DNA of 64,000 nt from contig CAMBZJ010000009.1 of the NCBI GenBank assembly GCA_945872365.1, positions 1-64,000 of the forward strand, in the 5' to 3' direction. The notes beneath the pieces were generated by a model. That model was not told the DNA's origin, made no database searches, and saw only the letters and a program-made list of their open reading frames with translations. Both the position numbers and the translations under genes were made by a program. The stretch's first letter is position 1, and the number at the start of each line of letters is the position of its first letter. Positions 8,569 through 18,177 of this stretch are shown here, piece by piece. The DNA comes from Klebsiella pneumoniae. Lineage in GTDB: Bacteria > Desulfobacterota > Binatia > UBA12015.

Positions 8569-9605
8569 GCCAGCCGCGCGACCCCGCGAGCCCGGTCTCA
8601 GTGCAGGCCGGCGAGGACGAGGTCCGTTTCGAGGCGTCGCTGCGCCCCGAGAGTCTCGACGACTACGTCGGCCAGGACGCGGTTCGCAACCAGTTGCGGG
8701 TTTCCATCGCCGCGGCGCGCGAGCGTGGCGATCCGCTCGACCACGTCCTATTCAGCGGTCCACCGGGTCTCGGCAAGACATCGCTCGCGCAGATCCTCGC
8801 CCGCGAAATGGGCGTGCAGTGCCGCAAGACGCAGGGTCCGGCGATCGAACGCGGCGGAGACCTCGCAGCACTACTCTCGGACCTCGACCGCGGCGACGTG
8901 CTCTTCATCGACGAGATCCACGCGCTGCCGCGCAAGGTCGAGGAGATCCTCTACCCGGCGATGGAGGACTTCGAACTCGACCTGATCGTCGGACAGGGGC
9001 CGACCGCGCGCAGCATGCGACTCGCACTCAAGCCGTTCACGCTGGTCGGGGCGACGACCCGCGCCGGCATGCTGAACGCGCCGCTGCGCGACCGCTTCGG
9101 TACCGCCTTCCGGCTCGAGTACTACCGCAGTGAACAACTCGCCCGTATCCTCGCGCGATCCGCGCGCATCCTCGACTTGCAACTCTCGGTGGAGGGGGCC
9201 GACGAGATCGCGCGTCGTTCGCGCGGCACGCCACGCATCGCGAACCGCCATCTCAAGTGGGTTCGCGATTTCGCCCAGGTCCACCACCCCGGCAAGCCGG
9301 TCGACGCGGCGATCGCCTCTTGGGCCCTCGAACAAAACCGGGTCGATCCGGTCGGGCTCGAGCCGATGGACCATGCGATCCTGCTCGCGGTACTCGACCG
9401 CTTCGGGGGCGGACCGGTGGGCGTCGACAGCCTGGCGGCCCTGCTCGGCGAGGAGCGCGAGACGATCGAGGGGGTGTACGAACCCTTCCTGGTCCAGTCG
9501 GGGTACCTCGAGCGGACCCCCCGCGGGAGAATGGCCACCGATCTGGCCTACCGGCACTTCGGTCGGGAGGTACCGGTAGGCTCCCGGCAGGGCCGCCTGC
9601 TATGA
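8565..9605 (+). CDS. ruvB: Holliday junction DNA helicase RuvB
   Basis: [22 protein letters not shown]...[11 protein letters not shown]...[11 protein letters not shown]...[18 protein letters not shown]. Confidence 0.98.
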   Translation: MSQPRDPASPVSVQAGEDEVRFEASLRPESLDDYVGQDAVRNQLRVSIAAARERGDPLDHVLFSGPPGLGKTSLAQILAREMGVQCRKTQGPAIERGGDLAALLSDLDRGDVLFIDEIHALPRKVEEILYPAMEDFELDLIVGQGPTARSMRLALKPFTLVGATTRAGMLNAPLRDRFGTAFRLEYYRSEQLARILARSARILDLQLSVEGADEIARRSRGTPRIANRHLKWVRDFAQVHHPGKPVDAAIASWALEQNRVDPVGLEPMDHAILLAVLDRFGGGPVGVDSLAALLGEERETIEGVYEPFLVQSGYLERTPRGRMATDLAYRHFGREVPVGSRQGRLL

Positions 9606-9820
9606 GGGATGGCATGGGACCTCTCCTGATCCGCATCGGCCTCCTCGTCGCCGCGATCGGCGTCGTCTTCGTCGTGACCGGCAAGCTCGGAGTCCCGCTC
9701 GGCCGCCTGCCGGGCGACATCGCCATCGAGCGTCCCGGTTTCTCGTTCTACTTCCCGATCACGACGTCGATCCTGGTGAGCGTGGTCCTCTCGGCGATCT
9801 TCTACCTGCTGCGACGCTGA
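9602..9820 (+). CDS. DUF2905-family small membrane protein
   Basis: [67 protein letters not shown]. Confidence 0.88.
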   Translation: MRDGMGPLLIRIGLLVAAIGVVFVVTGKLGVPLGRLPGDIAIERPGFSFYFPITTSILVSVVLSAIFYLLRR

Positions 9821-9841
9821 GCGAGCGGGGTCCGGAGCGAG

Positions 9842-12241
9842 ATGCGGGACGCGGACGCGTCGCAGCGGAATTCCGGGGCCTCGTCCTCGCCCGCAGGTCC
9901 GGATGCGTCCGAGTCACGCGCCTCGGACGCCAGGGTGGGCCGCGAGGAATCCTCGGCCGTCGAGCCGGTCGGGATGTCCGTCGCGGAGGACGACGCGGAA
10001 GAACGCTCCCGCCCGTTTCGTCGTCGCGAACTCGTCCTGCTCGCTGCGACCGCGCTCGCCGTAGCACTCTTCCTGCTCTTCGAGACGCGGCTGCCGCCGT
10101 TCAGCAGCGCCCAGACGCTCTCACAGAACATCGTCTTCTTCCTCCTCATCAACCTGAACATCGTCCTCATCCTCTTGGTCGTGTTCCTGCTCGGCCGCAA
10201 CATCGTGAAACTCGTCGTCGAGCGGCGGCAAAGGGTCCTGGGTTCGCACCTGCGCACCCGTCTTGTCGGCGGGTTCGTCGCGGTGGCGATCGCACCGGCG
10301 ATCTTCCTGTTCCTCGTCGCGCTCGGCTTCATACGGACCTCGATCGAGAGCTGGTTCTCGGTGCAGGTCGAGAGTGCGCTCGAAGGCTCCCTCGACATGG
10401 CCGACGCGTACTACCGGGAGTCGATGGCGGGGGCGCTGCACGAGGCGCAGATGCTCGCCGGCCGTCTGTCCGGGCCGCGGCGGCGAGAGGCCGAGGCGCT
10501 CCTCGTCGCGGAAAAGCAGGTCGAATGGAACGCAGCCGCGATCTCGGTGTACGACTCGGCCCTAGCGCCGGTCGCCACCGCTTCGGCGACCGGACTCGCA
10601 GACGGGTTTCGCAAGCCGCCCGACCGGGCGTTTCTCGAACGGGTTCGCGACGAGCGCGAGGTCTCCGCCCGCCTCGATGTCGCGGGCGGAGATCTCTTGC
10701 GCGCTGGCGCACGGATCGACGCCCCGGACGGCTCGCTGCGCGGGGTCGTGATCGTCGACGAGGTGGTTCCCGGGAGCGTCGTGCGGCGTCGCGACGAGAT
10801 CGAACAGAGCTTCCGGCAGTACAAACAGCTGAAGCTCCTGCGGCGTCCGATCATCAACAACTACGTCCTGACGCTGCTCCTGGCCTCGCTCGTCGTGGTC
10901 TTCGGCGGCACCTGGCTCGGCTTCACGCTCGCACGCAGCATCACCGGACCAATCCAACGCCTCGCCGAAGGGGCCCGGCGGGTGGCGGCCGGGAACCTGG
11001 AGGAGACGATTCCCCCGGGTGGCGGGAGCGACGAACTCTCCGCGCTCGTCGTCGACTTTAATCGCATGACCACCAACCTGCGTTCGACACGCGAGGAACT
11101 CGTCGAGCGCAGCCGGACGCTCGAGGCGATCCTCGGCGACATCTCGGCGGGCGTCCTCTCGATCGACCCTCATGGATGCATCGACACGGTGAACCCGGTC
11201 GCCCGCACCCTGCTCGGGATCGACGCCCGCGTGCGTGGCCGACCGTTCCGCGAGGTCTTCGCGGCACAGCGCTTCGCCTGGGTGAGGGAACTGCTGCTCG
11301 CGCTCGAAGCACGTTCCCGCGACGGGGTGCTGGACCGTCTCCCGGCGCAGCGCTTCTCGGTCGAGTACGACGACGAAGGTGCACTCGAGATCGTTGCGAG
11401 CGGGGTCGTGCTGCGCGGCGCATCGGGCCAGGCGATCGGGGCGCTGCTGTTCTTCGAGGACGTGACCGAACTACTCGCGGTGCAGCGCATGGAGGCCTGG
11501 CGCGAGGTCGCCCGGCGGATCGCGCACGAGATCAAGAACCCGCTCACGCCGATCCAGCTCTCGGCCCAGCGCCTGCGCAAGCGCTATGCGGCGATTCCCG
11601 ACGGGGCCGTTCTCGACGAGTGCACCCGGACGATCATTGCGCAGGTCGAGGTGCTCAAGAACCTGGTCGGCGAGTTCGCGCACTTCGCCCGGCTCCCCAG
11701 GGGTGCGCGCGTGCCGACGGATCTGAACGCCCTCGTCGAGGAGGTACTGGTCCTCTTCCGCGAGGCGCGCCCGGACGTTCGCTTCTCCTTCCGTCGCGAT
11801 ACGGGGCTGCCGCTCCTCGACGTCGATCGGGACGGCATTCGCCGGGTGCTGACGAACCTTCTCGACAATGCCGTCGCGGCAGTGCTCGGACCGGGGCGCC
11901 CTGCCGGGGTCGGCCCCGCGGACGGAGGAGGTGCCCCCGGTGAACCGCGTGGCACGGTCGAGATCCTCACCCGCCACTCACCGGACCGCGACGTGGTGCT
12001 GCTCGAGCTCGCCGACGACGGCGTCGGCATGACCCCGGAGGTCAAGGCGCGACTCTTCGAGCCCTATTTCTCGACGAAGCCCGATGGCACCGGCCTTGGC
12101 CTCGCGATCGTCTCGGCCGTGCTGGCCGACCACCAGGCCTTCGTGCGGGTGCGCGACAACCAGCCGCGCGGGAGCCGGTTCGCGATCGAGTTCCCGGTCC
12201 GCCAGCGAGCGGCCGGGTTCGCCGCGACGCTCCCGGCCTGA
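9842..12241 (+). CDS. NtrY-like membrane sensor histidine kinase (TM region, HAMP, PAS, HisKA, HATPase_c)
   Basis: N-terminal TM segments; LARSITGPIQRLAEGARRVAAGNLE (HAMP); EVARRIAHEIKNPLTPIQLSAQRL (H-box); LTNLLDNAVAAV (N-box); DDGVGMTPE...GTGLGLAIV. Confidence 0.93.
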   Translation: MRDADASQRNSGASSSPAGPDASESRASDARVGREESSAVEPVGMSVAEDDAEERSRPFRRRELVLLAATALAVALFLLFETRLPPFSSAQTLSQNIVFFLLINLNIVLILLVVFLLGRNIVKLVVERRQRVLGSHLRTRLVGGFVAVAIAPAIFLFLVALGFIRTSIESWFSVQVESALEGSLDMADAYYRESMAGALHEAQMLAGRLSGPRRREAEALLVAEKQVEWNAAAISVYDSALAPVATASATGLADGFRKPPDRAFLERVRDEREVSARLDVAGGDLLRAGARIDAPDGSLRGVVIVDEVVPGSVVRRRDEIEQSFRQYKQLKLLRRPIINNYVLTLLLASLVVVFGGTWLGFTLARSITGPIQRLAEGARRVAAGNLEETIPPGGGSDELSALVVDFNRMTTNLRSTREELVERSRTLEAILGDISAGVLSIDPHGCIDTVNPVARTLLGIDARVRGRPFREVFAAQRFAWVRELLLALEARSRDGVLDRLPAQRFSVEYDDEGALEIVASGVVLRGASGQAIGALLFFEDVTELLAVQRMEAWREVARRIAHEIKNPLTPIQLSAQRLRKRYAAIPDGAVLDECTRTIIAQVEVLKNLVGEFAHFARLPRGARVPTDLNALVEEVLVLFREARPDVRFSFRRDTGLPLLDVDRDGIRRVLTNLLDNAVAAVLGPGRPAGVGPADGGGAPGEPRGTVEILTRHSPDRDVVLLELADDGVGMTPEVKARLFEPYFSTKPDGTGLGLAIVSAVLADHQAFVRVRDNQPRGSRFAIEFPVRQRAAGFAATLPA

Positions 12242-12287
12242 ACCCGGGGCGGGGCGTCCCGCCGGCTTTCATGCTACGAGGCATCGC

Positions 12288-13568
12288 GTGAACACGGGCT
12301 CCCGACGGATCCTCGTCGTCGACGACGAGGACGAGATACGCCAGAGTCTGCGCGGCGTCCTCTCCGACGAGGGCTTCACGGTAGAGGAGGCGGGCGACGG
12401 GCGGCGTGCCTTCGAGATGCTGAGCGCGTCGCGCCCGGACCTGGTCATCCTCGACGTCTGGCTTCCCGAGATCGACGGGATCGCCCTGCTCGAGCAGATC
12501 AAGGCGCGTCATCCGGATCTCCCGGTCGTCATCATCTGCGGGCATGCGAACATCGAGGCAGCCGTGCGAGCGACGCGGCTCGGCGCGGCGGACTTCATCG
12601 AGAAGCCGTTTTCCATCGAGGCACTTCTGGGCTCAATCGAACGTGCCCTCGGTGCGCCCAACCAGCCGGTGCAGTCGGCCTCGGAAGCGATCCCGGCGCC
12701 GGGGCCGCGGAGTGGCAATCACGTTGCTCCCGCCCGGCTTCTTCCCCAGCGCACGATCGGCCGCAGCGTGGTTGCGAGCGGGCACGGGCTCCACTCGGGC
12801 GTGAAGACCGGCGTCATTCTGCACCCGATGCCGCCGGGCAGCGGCATTCTCTTCCAGAGCCTCGCGACCGAGAAGAGTGTTCCCGCGCGCGTGGAATTCG
12901 CGGATTCGACCGGTTATGCGACCACCTTGTTTCGCTCGGGCTTCGGCGCCAAGACGGTGGAACACCTGCTCGCGACCCTCCAGGGTTACGGGGTGAGCAA
13001 CCTGCTCGTGAAGATGGAAGGCGAGGTTCCGGCACTCGACGGCTCGGCTCTTGAGTTCTGCCGACTGCTCGAGGAGGCCGGCGTGGTCGAGCAGCCCGGG
13101 GCCCCGGTCGAGGTCTATGCCGTCGAGCGGATGATGGAGGTCGGCGAGAAGGGCAGCCGCCTCGTCATCGAACCCTACGACGGCTTCGCGGTCGATTACA
13201 CGCTCGACTATCCCCAGCCGGTTGGCGTGCAGCACTACGTCTACGAGCATCGCGGCCCGGAATCATTCCGCGACGAGATCGCACCGGCCCGCACGTTCGG
13301 CTTCGTACATGAATTCACGCAGCTCGCCGCGGCTGGGCTCGCCGCCGGGGGACGACTCGACAACTGCGTCCTCATCGGGGAGGACGGTGTCATCAACGGA
13401 GAGTTGCGCTTCGCGAACGAGTTCGTGCGCCACAAGATCCTCGATGTGATGGGCGATTTCGCATTGCTCGGCCAGCCGATCTGCGGTCGGATCACGGCGC
13501 GGGCGACCGGCCATCGCCACAACGTCGCGATGGTGCGGCGCATGGTCGAGGTACGCTCGGCCTCCTGA
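12288..13568 (+). CDS. lpxC: Response-regulator receiver domain fused to UDP-3-O-acyl-GlcNAc deacetylase (REC-LpxC fusion)
   Basis: Single uninterrupted ORF (GTG start). N-term RRILVVDDEDEIRQSLRGVL...LVILDVWLPEIDG...AADFIEKPF (REC); C-term QRTIGRSVVASGHGLHSG...TVEHLLATLQGYG...ARTFGFVHE...EFVRHKILDVMGD...ATGHRHN (complete LpxC). Confidence 0.95.
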   Translation: MNTGSRRILVVDDEDEIRQSLRGVLSDEGFTVEEAGDGRRAFEMLSASRPDLVILDVWLPEIDGIALLEQIKARHPDLPVVIICGHANIEAAVRATRLGAADFIEKPFSIEALLGSIERALGAPNQPVQSASEAIPAPGPRSGNHVAPARLLPQRTIGRSVVASGHGLHSGVKTGVILHPMPPGSGILFQSLATEKSVPARVEFADSTGYATTLFRSGFGAKTVEHLLATLQGYGVSNLLVKMEGEVPALDGSALEFCRLLEEAGVVEQPGAPVEVYAVERMMEVGEKGSRLVIEPYDGFAVDYTLDYPQPVGVQHYVYEHRGPESFRDEIAPARTFGFVHEFTQLAAAGLAAGGRLDNCVLIGEDGVINGELRFANEFVRHKILDVMGDFALLGQPICGRITARATGHRHNVAMVRRMVEVRSAS

Positions 13569-13596
13569 GCGTCGCGGCCCAAGGCGACGAAGCCGG

Positions 13597-13667
13597 GCCA
13601 GGCTCGTGTCGCGACCCGGGCTCGTGTCGCGATACGGCCCTGGGCGCGACCCGGCCCTGGGCCGCGA
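13597..13667. repeat. Four imperfect ~18-bp tandem units in a convergent intergenic region
   Basis: GCCAGGCTCGTGTCGCGA / CCCGGGCTCGTGTCGCGA / TACGGCCCTGGGCGCGA / CCCGGCCCTGGGCCGCGA; each ends in CGCGA. Confidence 0.6.
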
Positions 13668-13685
13668 CCCCGTGTGCCGGCCTTC

Positions 13686-14633
13686 CTAGCGCAGGAGCGG
13701 CGCCGCGAGCGTGCCCGTGAGCGTGTAGACAGGCTTCTCGCCCGGCGGCCGCTTGGGCAGGAGTGCGGTCACGATGCGCAAGGCGGGCGGTGCGTTGGGC
13801 GGAACGTCGATCGAGAGCTTGAGGTTGAGCGTGCTGAGCGCGACCGGCTCGCGCACTACGACGTCGCCGCTGCCCTCGACCGAAAGCTGGTCGCCACTCG
13901 CGCGCAATTCCTTCAACTGCAGGCGGGCGCCGTTCATCTGCGCGGCGATCGCGACGTCCCGGAAGGCGAGGTCGGGGACGGGGAAGCCGCGAACGACGAG
14001 TTCGTGGATCTCGAGTCCGCGGGCGTCGAGCCGTACGGTCCCCTCGGCGCTCTGGGTGGTGCGGCCGTCGCCGGCGAGGTCGAGTGCGAGATCTGCGCGA
14101 CCGGTGAAACGGGCGGGCGGCGGCAGCAGGGCGGCAAGAGCCCGCCCCAGGTCGGCCCCCGCGAGTGTGAGCTCGACGTGGGTCTTCGAGCCGCTGCGGG
14201 CCACATCGCCCGCGAGCGCCCCGTCCCAGACCCGTCCTTCGACGCTCCCGCTCTCGGGGTGGCCGAGCAGGAGTCCGGCGAGGGGTGTCCGGACGGTCGT
14301 CTCTTCGAATGCGATGGAGGAGCCGGGGGACTTCGGAGGGGTCAGGCGCAGGCCCTTCACCCGGTAGCCGTTGGGGAAGGCGAAGGAGACGTCGTCGAAG
14401 TCGATCGAGACGGGTGCCCCGGTGGTGCTCGTTTCGACCAGTCGGCGGGCGATCAGGTCGTGCGGCAGCGTGTAGGCGAGGCCGAGGAGGAAGGCGGCGA
14501 GCGTGAACAGCGCGTACCAGGGCCGCGAACCGAGGCGACCGCGCGGGACTCCGGGGCGGTCGCCGACACCCCCCGCGTTCGCGGGGGGCGGTGCATCGGC
14601 ACCACCGCGCAGGAAGCGCCCCGGGAGTTTCAC
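13686..14633 (-). CDS. gspN: Type II secretion system protein GspN
   Basis: GTG start overlapping gspM stop; single N-terminal TM then AFPNGYRVKGLRLTPP..., last gene of the gsp operon; GspN-like beta-rich periplasmic domain. Confidence 0.75.
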   Translation of the reverse strand: MKLPGRFLRGGADAPPPANAGGVGDRPGVPRGRLGSRPWYALFTLAAFLLGLAYTLPHDLIARRLVETSTTGAPVSIDFDDVSFAFPNGYRVKGLRLTPPKSPGSSIAFEETTVRTPLAGLLLGHPESGSVEGRVWDGALAGDVARSGSKTHVELTLAGADLGRALAALLPPPARFTGRADLALDLAGDGRTTQSAEGTVRLDARGLEIHELVVRGFPVPDLAFRDVAIAAQMNGARLQLKELRASGDQLSVEGSGDVVVREPVALSTLNLKLSIDVPPNAPPALRIVTALLPKRPPGEKPVYTLTGTLAAPLLR

Positions 14634-15223
14634 GACCCGCGCAGCCTCGACACGACCAGTGTCGCGTCCACGAGTTCGGGGTTCTTGTACTTGCGCTTGA
14701 AAGATACGCGGGCGAGATGCATCGGCTTGTCGCGTTGCTCGATCGCGTAGAGCAGGCTCACCAGCGACTTCATCTGAATGCCCTCGACCCGCATCTCCAC
14801 GGACTCCTCCGAGAGCTTGTCGCCGACGGTGCGGGTGGTCGGGTTCATCGCGGTGATCTTGTCCCGGCCGACGATCGGAACGGCGATCGACTCCAGCTGG
14901 GCGAAGGCCGAGTTGGCGCCCTGGGCGCCCGACATGGCTTCCTCCAGATGGGACACCTCGTCGCGCATCGTTCGGTAGCGGCCGGTCAACTCGCCCACGG
15001 TGACCGAATCGCGTCGCGCGGCGGCGAGTCCACGGTCGAGCCCGGCGAGGGCGTCGGTGATCGGCTCGGCGATTGCGAGCCAGGCAAAGAGGAGTGCGGC
15101 CACCGCGGCGGCGGCGAGCACCATGCGGCGCTCGCGCGGCTGCAAGCCCTCGAGCCATCCGGCGATCCGCCCCCGGGGGCCGGCTGCGAGTCGGGCGATC
15201 GCGCTGCGCAGATTCTCGATCAC
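14630..15223 (-). CDS. gspM: Type II secretion system protein GspM
   Basis: Short cytoplasmic N-term + one TM (RRMVLAAAAVAALLFAWLAI) + periplasmic domain; position between gspL and gspN. Confidence 0.75.
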   Translation of the reverse strand: MIENLRSAIARLAAGPRGRIAGWLEGLQPRERRMVLAAAAVAALLFAWLAIAEPITDALAGLDRGLAAARRDSVTVGELTGRYRTMRDEVSHLEEAMSGAQGANSAFAQLESIAVPIVGRDKITAMNPTTRTVGDKLSEESVEMRVEGIQMKSLVSLLYAIEQRDKPMHLARVSFKRKYKNPELVDATLVVSRLRGS

Positions 15224-16599
15224 GAGGCCTCCCCGTGTCCGAAATCCACCGAGGCCCGGAATTCGACACGTCCGTCGACGCCCGTCTTCACGTCCTTCAC
15301 ATCGGCGCCGTGCGCGCCGGGTAAGTCCTTCAGAGCGCGCTTGATCACGTCGACCGACTCGTAGCTGTCGGTCCGCGCATGCAGCCGCAGGCCCTCGGGG
15401 TCGAGCGTGAAGTCGTCGACCTCGAAGGGAATCCGCTCGGGGACCGCGGCCGCGATCGAGCGCATGATCTCGAGGACCGGTGGCCGGTCACCGGCCGCCC
15501 CGGTGAGGCTCTCGCGGCGCTTGGCGAGGGTGTCGATCGCCGCTTCGAGCTGGGTGCGCTCGCTGCCCGGGGCGGCCCCCGGGAGGACGCCGCTCACCTG
15601 GCGGGCGATCTCCGCGCGCAGCGCGGCGAGTTCCGCCCGCCGTGCGGCCACGATCGCTCCGAGGCTCGCGAGGGCGAGCAGTCCGGCGACCCCGGCGAGG
15701 ACCGCGGTCGAGCGGAGTTGGCGGCGGGCCTCCTCGCTGGGTGCGTGGTAGGCGAGGTCGCCGCCGCGCAGGTTCGTCCCGGTGCGCGCGACACCCGCGG
15801 CGCGTGCGGCCAGCGCGATGGCCCGCAGGTGTTCGAGTGGGGCCGAGGCGAGCCAGGCCGGCAGGTGGCGGTGCGGATCGGTCGGCCTCATGCCGGCTGC
15901 GAGCGCGATCTCGCGAGCCAGCGGGGCCCCGGGTCCGACCGCGGCGACCTCCGGGCGCTTCTCGCCGGCAATCGCGAGCAGGCCCCAGCGGATGCGGCGC
16001 CGCATCTCGTCGTCGCCGCCGCGGTCCCCGGCGTCGAGTGCATGGAGGGCCGCCAGATGGTCGTCCTGGAGCAGGGCGACCGCACCGTCCTCGCGCGCCT
16101 CCACGACCAGCAGGTCGAGGGCACGCTCGAAGAGTCCGGCGGTCGCCACGGCACCGATGTCGACGATCGCGGGGTCGAGCCCGGCGGTGCGTAAATCGTG
16201 AAGGTGCGCGCGCACCGCCTCGCGTGGGGCGATCGCCGCGAGCACGGTCGTCCCGCCGTTCGAGCGATCCAGTGGCGCGAACGAGGTGATCGCCGTCGAG
16301 AGTTCGAAGGGCACCAGGCTCTCGAGCTCGAAGGGTACGGTGGCGGCGAGCCGCGCCTGGTCGGCGAAGGGAAGACGGAGCAGGCGGAAGGTGGCCTGCC
16401 GACCCGGAAGCGCGGTCGCGACCGCATCGGGACTCGACTTGCAGTGCGTGGCGACACAGGCGCGCAACTGCTCGGAAAGTCCCATGGACGGGTCGCGTGG
16501 CTCGCGCCACGACCCGACGAGTCGAGGCGCACGGCCGGCCACCTCGACGAGGGCGAGGGACACGGCATCCTCCCCGGGATCGACTCCGAGCGCGAGCAT
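15220..16599 (-). CDS. gspL: Type II secretion system protein GspL (actin-like cytoplasmic domain)
   Basis: MLALGVDPGEDAVSLALVEVAG...; PilM/GspL-like fold, one TM (STAVLAGVAGLLALASLGAIVA), ferredoxin-like C-term. Confidence 0.8.
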   Translation of the reverse strand: MLALGVDPGEDAVSLALVEVAGRAPRLVGSWREPRDPSMGLSEQLRACVATHCKSSPDAVATALPGRQATFRLLRLPFADQARLAATVPFELESLVPFELSTAITSFAPLDRSNGGTTVLAAIAPREAVRAHLHDLRTAGLDPAIVDIGAVATAGLFERALDLLVVEAREDGAVALLQDDHLAALHALDAGDRGGDDEMRRRIRWGLLAIAGEKRPEVAAVGPGAPLAREIALAAGMRPTDPHRHLPAWLASAPLEHLRAIALAARAAGVARTGTNLRGGDLAYHAPSEEARRQLRSTAVLAGVAGLLALASLGAIVAARRAELAALRAEIARQVSGVLPGAAPGSERTQLEAAIDTLAKRRESLTGAAGDRPPVLEIMRSIAAAVPERIPFEVDDFTLDPEGLRLHARTDSYESVDVIKRALKDLPGAHGADVKDVKTGVDGRVEFRASVDFGHGEAS

Positions 16600-16603
16600 C
16601 GCT

Positions 16604-17518
16604 TCAGGGTACCCCCGGAGGGGCCAGGTCGGAAACCGGCCGCTCTCGCCAGGCGATCCGGGTCGCCCGGCGGGCATCCCGCCGGACGATCGCGGTCACC
16701 CCCTGGGTGAGGTCTCCCACCGTCCCGCTGGCGACGATCGAGAACACGCTGCTCTTGATCCGGATCATGCTGCGCGCGTCGCCTTCCGGGCATGCCTCCA
16801 CGTCGCGCGTCTGCTCGAAGCCACCGGGGGGGACGCGGAAGTCCGCTCCCACGTCGCAGCCGATCGCGCGCAGCACGAGCGGGTCGGCGGTGTTCACGTT
16901 GACGCCGACGCTCGCGCCGCGCTCGCCGTAGGCGGTCACGTAGGGACGCAGTCGCTGCATGGTGCGGTCGTCGAAGCCGCGCAGGAGTCGCAACTCCTCG
17001 ACCGTGGAGAGAGGGGCGTGCCGCGCGACGCAGGCCGGCAGCGAGCAGAAGGACTCCGCTGTCGCACCGGCAGGGGTACCGGGTGGTTCGGTCCATGCGA
17101 CGATCTCGTCGAGCAGCGCCCGGTCGAGGTCGAGTTCGTCGAAGAGCTTCTCGAGGGCCGCACGCATCCGCTTGTCGCGGACCTGATTCAGGTCGAGCTT
17201 GCCGTCCTCGTCGGTGATCTTGAGACCGACCGTGCCGTCGCCTGCTGGCACGACGATCGGCATCGCCCACAGGCCGTCGGGTGCGGTCACCGACGGGTTC
17301 TTCTTCGCGTCGTCGATGAGCAGGGCCTCGCCGGCGACCACGGCTGAGCGCGCGAGGAGCTGGGCCGCGATCGCGTTGCCGGCATTGCGGCCCAAATGCG
17401 TGTGGACCATCGCCGTGTCGGCGAGCTCGACCACGATGACCGTCAGCAGGGTCACCGCGAGCAGGGCGGAGAGCAGGGCGAGGCCGCGCTCGCGGCCGTG
17501 TGCCGGGTGGCGCCTCAA
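16604..17518 (-). CDS. gspK: Type II secretion system minor pseudopilin GspK
   Basis: GLALLSALLAVTLLTVIVVELADTAMVHTHL N-term; DEDGKLDLNQ, VNVNTADPLVLRAI motifs of GspK; TTG start overlapping gspJ stop. Confidence 0.88.
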   Translation of the reverse strand: MRRHPAHGRERGLALLSALLAVTLLTVIVVELADTAMVHTHLGRNAGNAIAAQLLARSAVVAGEALLIDDAKKNPSVTAPDGLWAMPIVVPAGDGTVGLKITDEDGKLDLNQVRDKRMRAALEKLFDELDLDRALLDEIVAWTEPPGTPAGATAESFCSLPACVARHAPLSTVEELRLLRGFDDRTMQRLRPYVTAYGERGASVGVNVNTADPLVLRAIGCDVGADFRVPPGGFEQTRDVEACPEGDARSMIRIKSSVFSIVASGTVGDLTQGVTAIVRRDARRATRIAWRERPVSDLAPPGVP

Positions 17519-18177
17519 CTGCGCGGTCCGAGCGGCAGCGTCACCGCGAGGCGGTAGGGGCTCGAGGTGCGGTCGCCCTCGTCGACCCCGATCTCGAATT
17601 CGACCGCGCGTGGCAGGTCCTCGGGCTTGCCGGTCTCGCCGCCGCTCCAGGTGGTCGCCCAGTCCGGCGTGCGTGTCGGCAGGACGCGCACCTGGAATGA
17701 CTTCACCCCCGAAAGCACGACGGCTTGCGCGGGCGGGGTGCCATCGGGTGCGACCGAGGCGAGCTGCTCCTTGACCAGGCGCCCGGAGCGTTCGCCCGCC
17801 ACGGGGGGATCGAGCCGGTAGCGGACGACCTCGATCGGGTCGCGTGGGCCCGCGCCGAGGCGCTGTGCCGACGTCGTGGTGAAGGAGATCTCGCTCGACG
17901 GTCGGTCGAGCGTGCGGTCGGACACGCTGAAGCGACGACCGCGCAGCGCGACCGCGCCGGTCACTTCCTCGGCCATCCGACCGAGCGCGATTCGGGCCGA
18001 GGTCGTCTGCTCGAGCACCTCTTCCGCGCGGTCGCGGGCCTCGATCGCGAGCCGGAACGGCGCCGCCTGCGCGATCGCGATGATCGCCGCGATCGAGAGC
18101 GCGACCAGCAACTCGAGCAGGGTGAGCCCCGCCTCGGTCCGCCGGTCGTGCGGGGGCCGCCCGCAAGCCGTCGTCAC
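17515..18177 (-). CDS. gspJ: Type II secretion system minor pseudopilin GspJ
   Basis: AGLTLLELLVALSIAAIIAI prepilin N-term; RYRLDPP; operon position. Confidence 0.85.
   Translation of the reverse strand: MTTACGRPPHDRRTEAGLTLLELLVALSIAAIIAIAQAAPFRLAIEARDRAEEVLEQTTSARIALGRMAEEVTGAVALRGRRFSVSDRTLDRPSSEISFTTTSAQRLGAGPRDPIEVVRYRLDPPVAGERSGRLVKEQLASVAPDGTPPAQAVVLSGVKSFQVRVLPTRTPDWATTWSGGETGKPEDLPRAVEFEIGVDEGDRTSSPYRLAVTLPLGPRS

Noticed and set aside
12288-13568. Alternative that REC and LpxC are two separate genes
   Set aside because: No stop or frame change between them in the given sequence and no plausible RBS/start at the LpxC boundary; treated as a true fusion.
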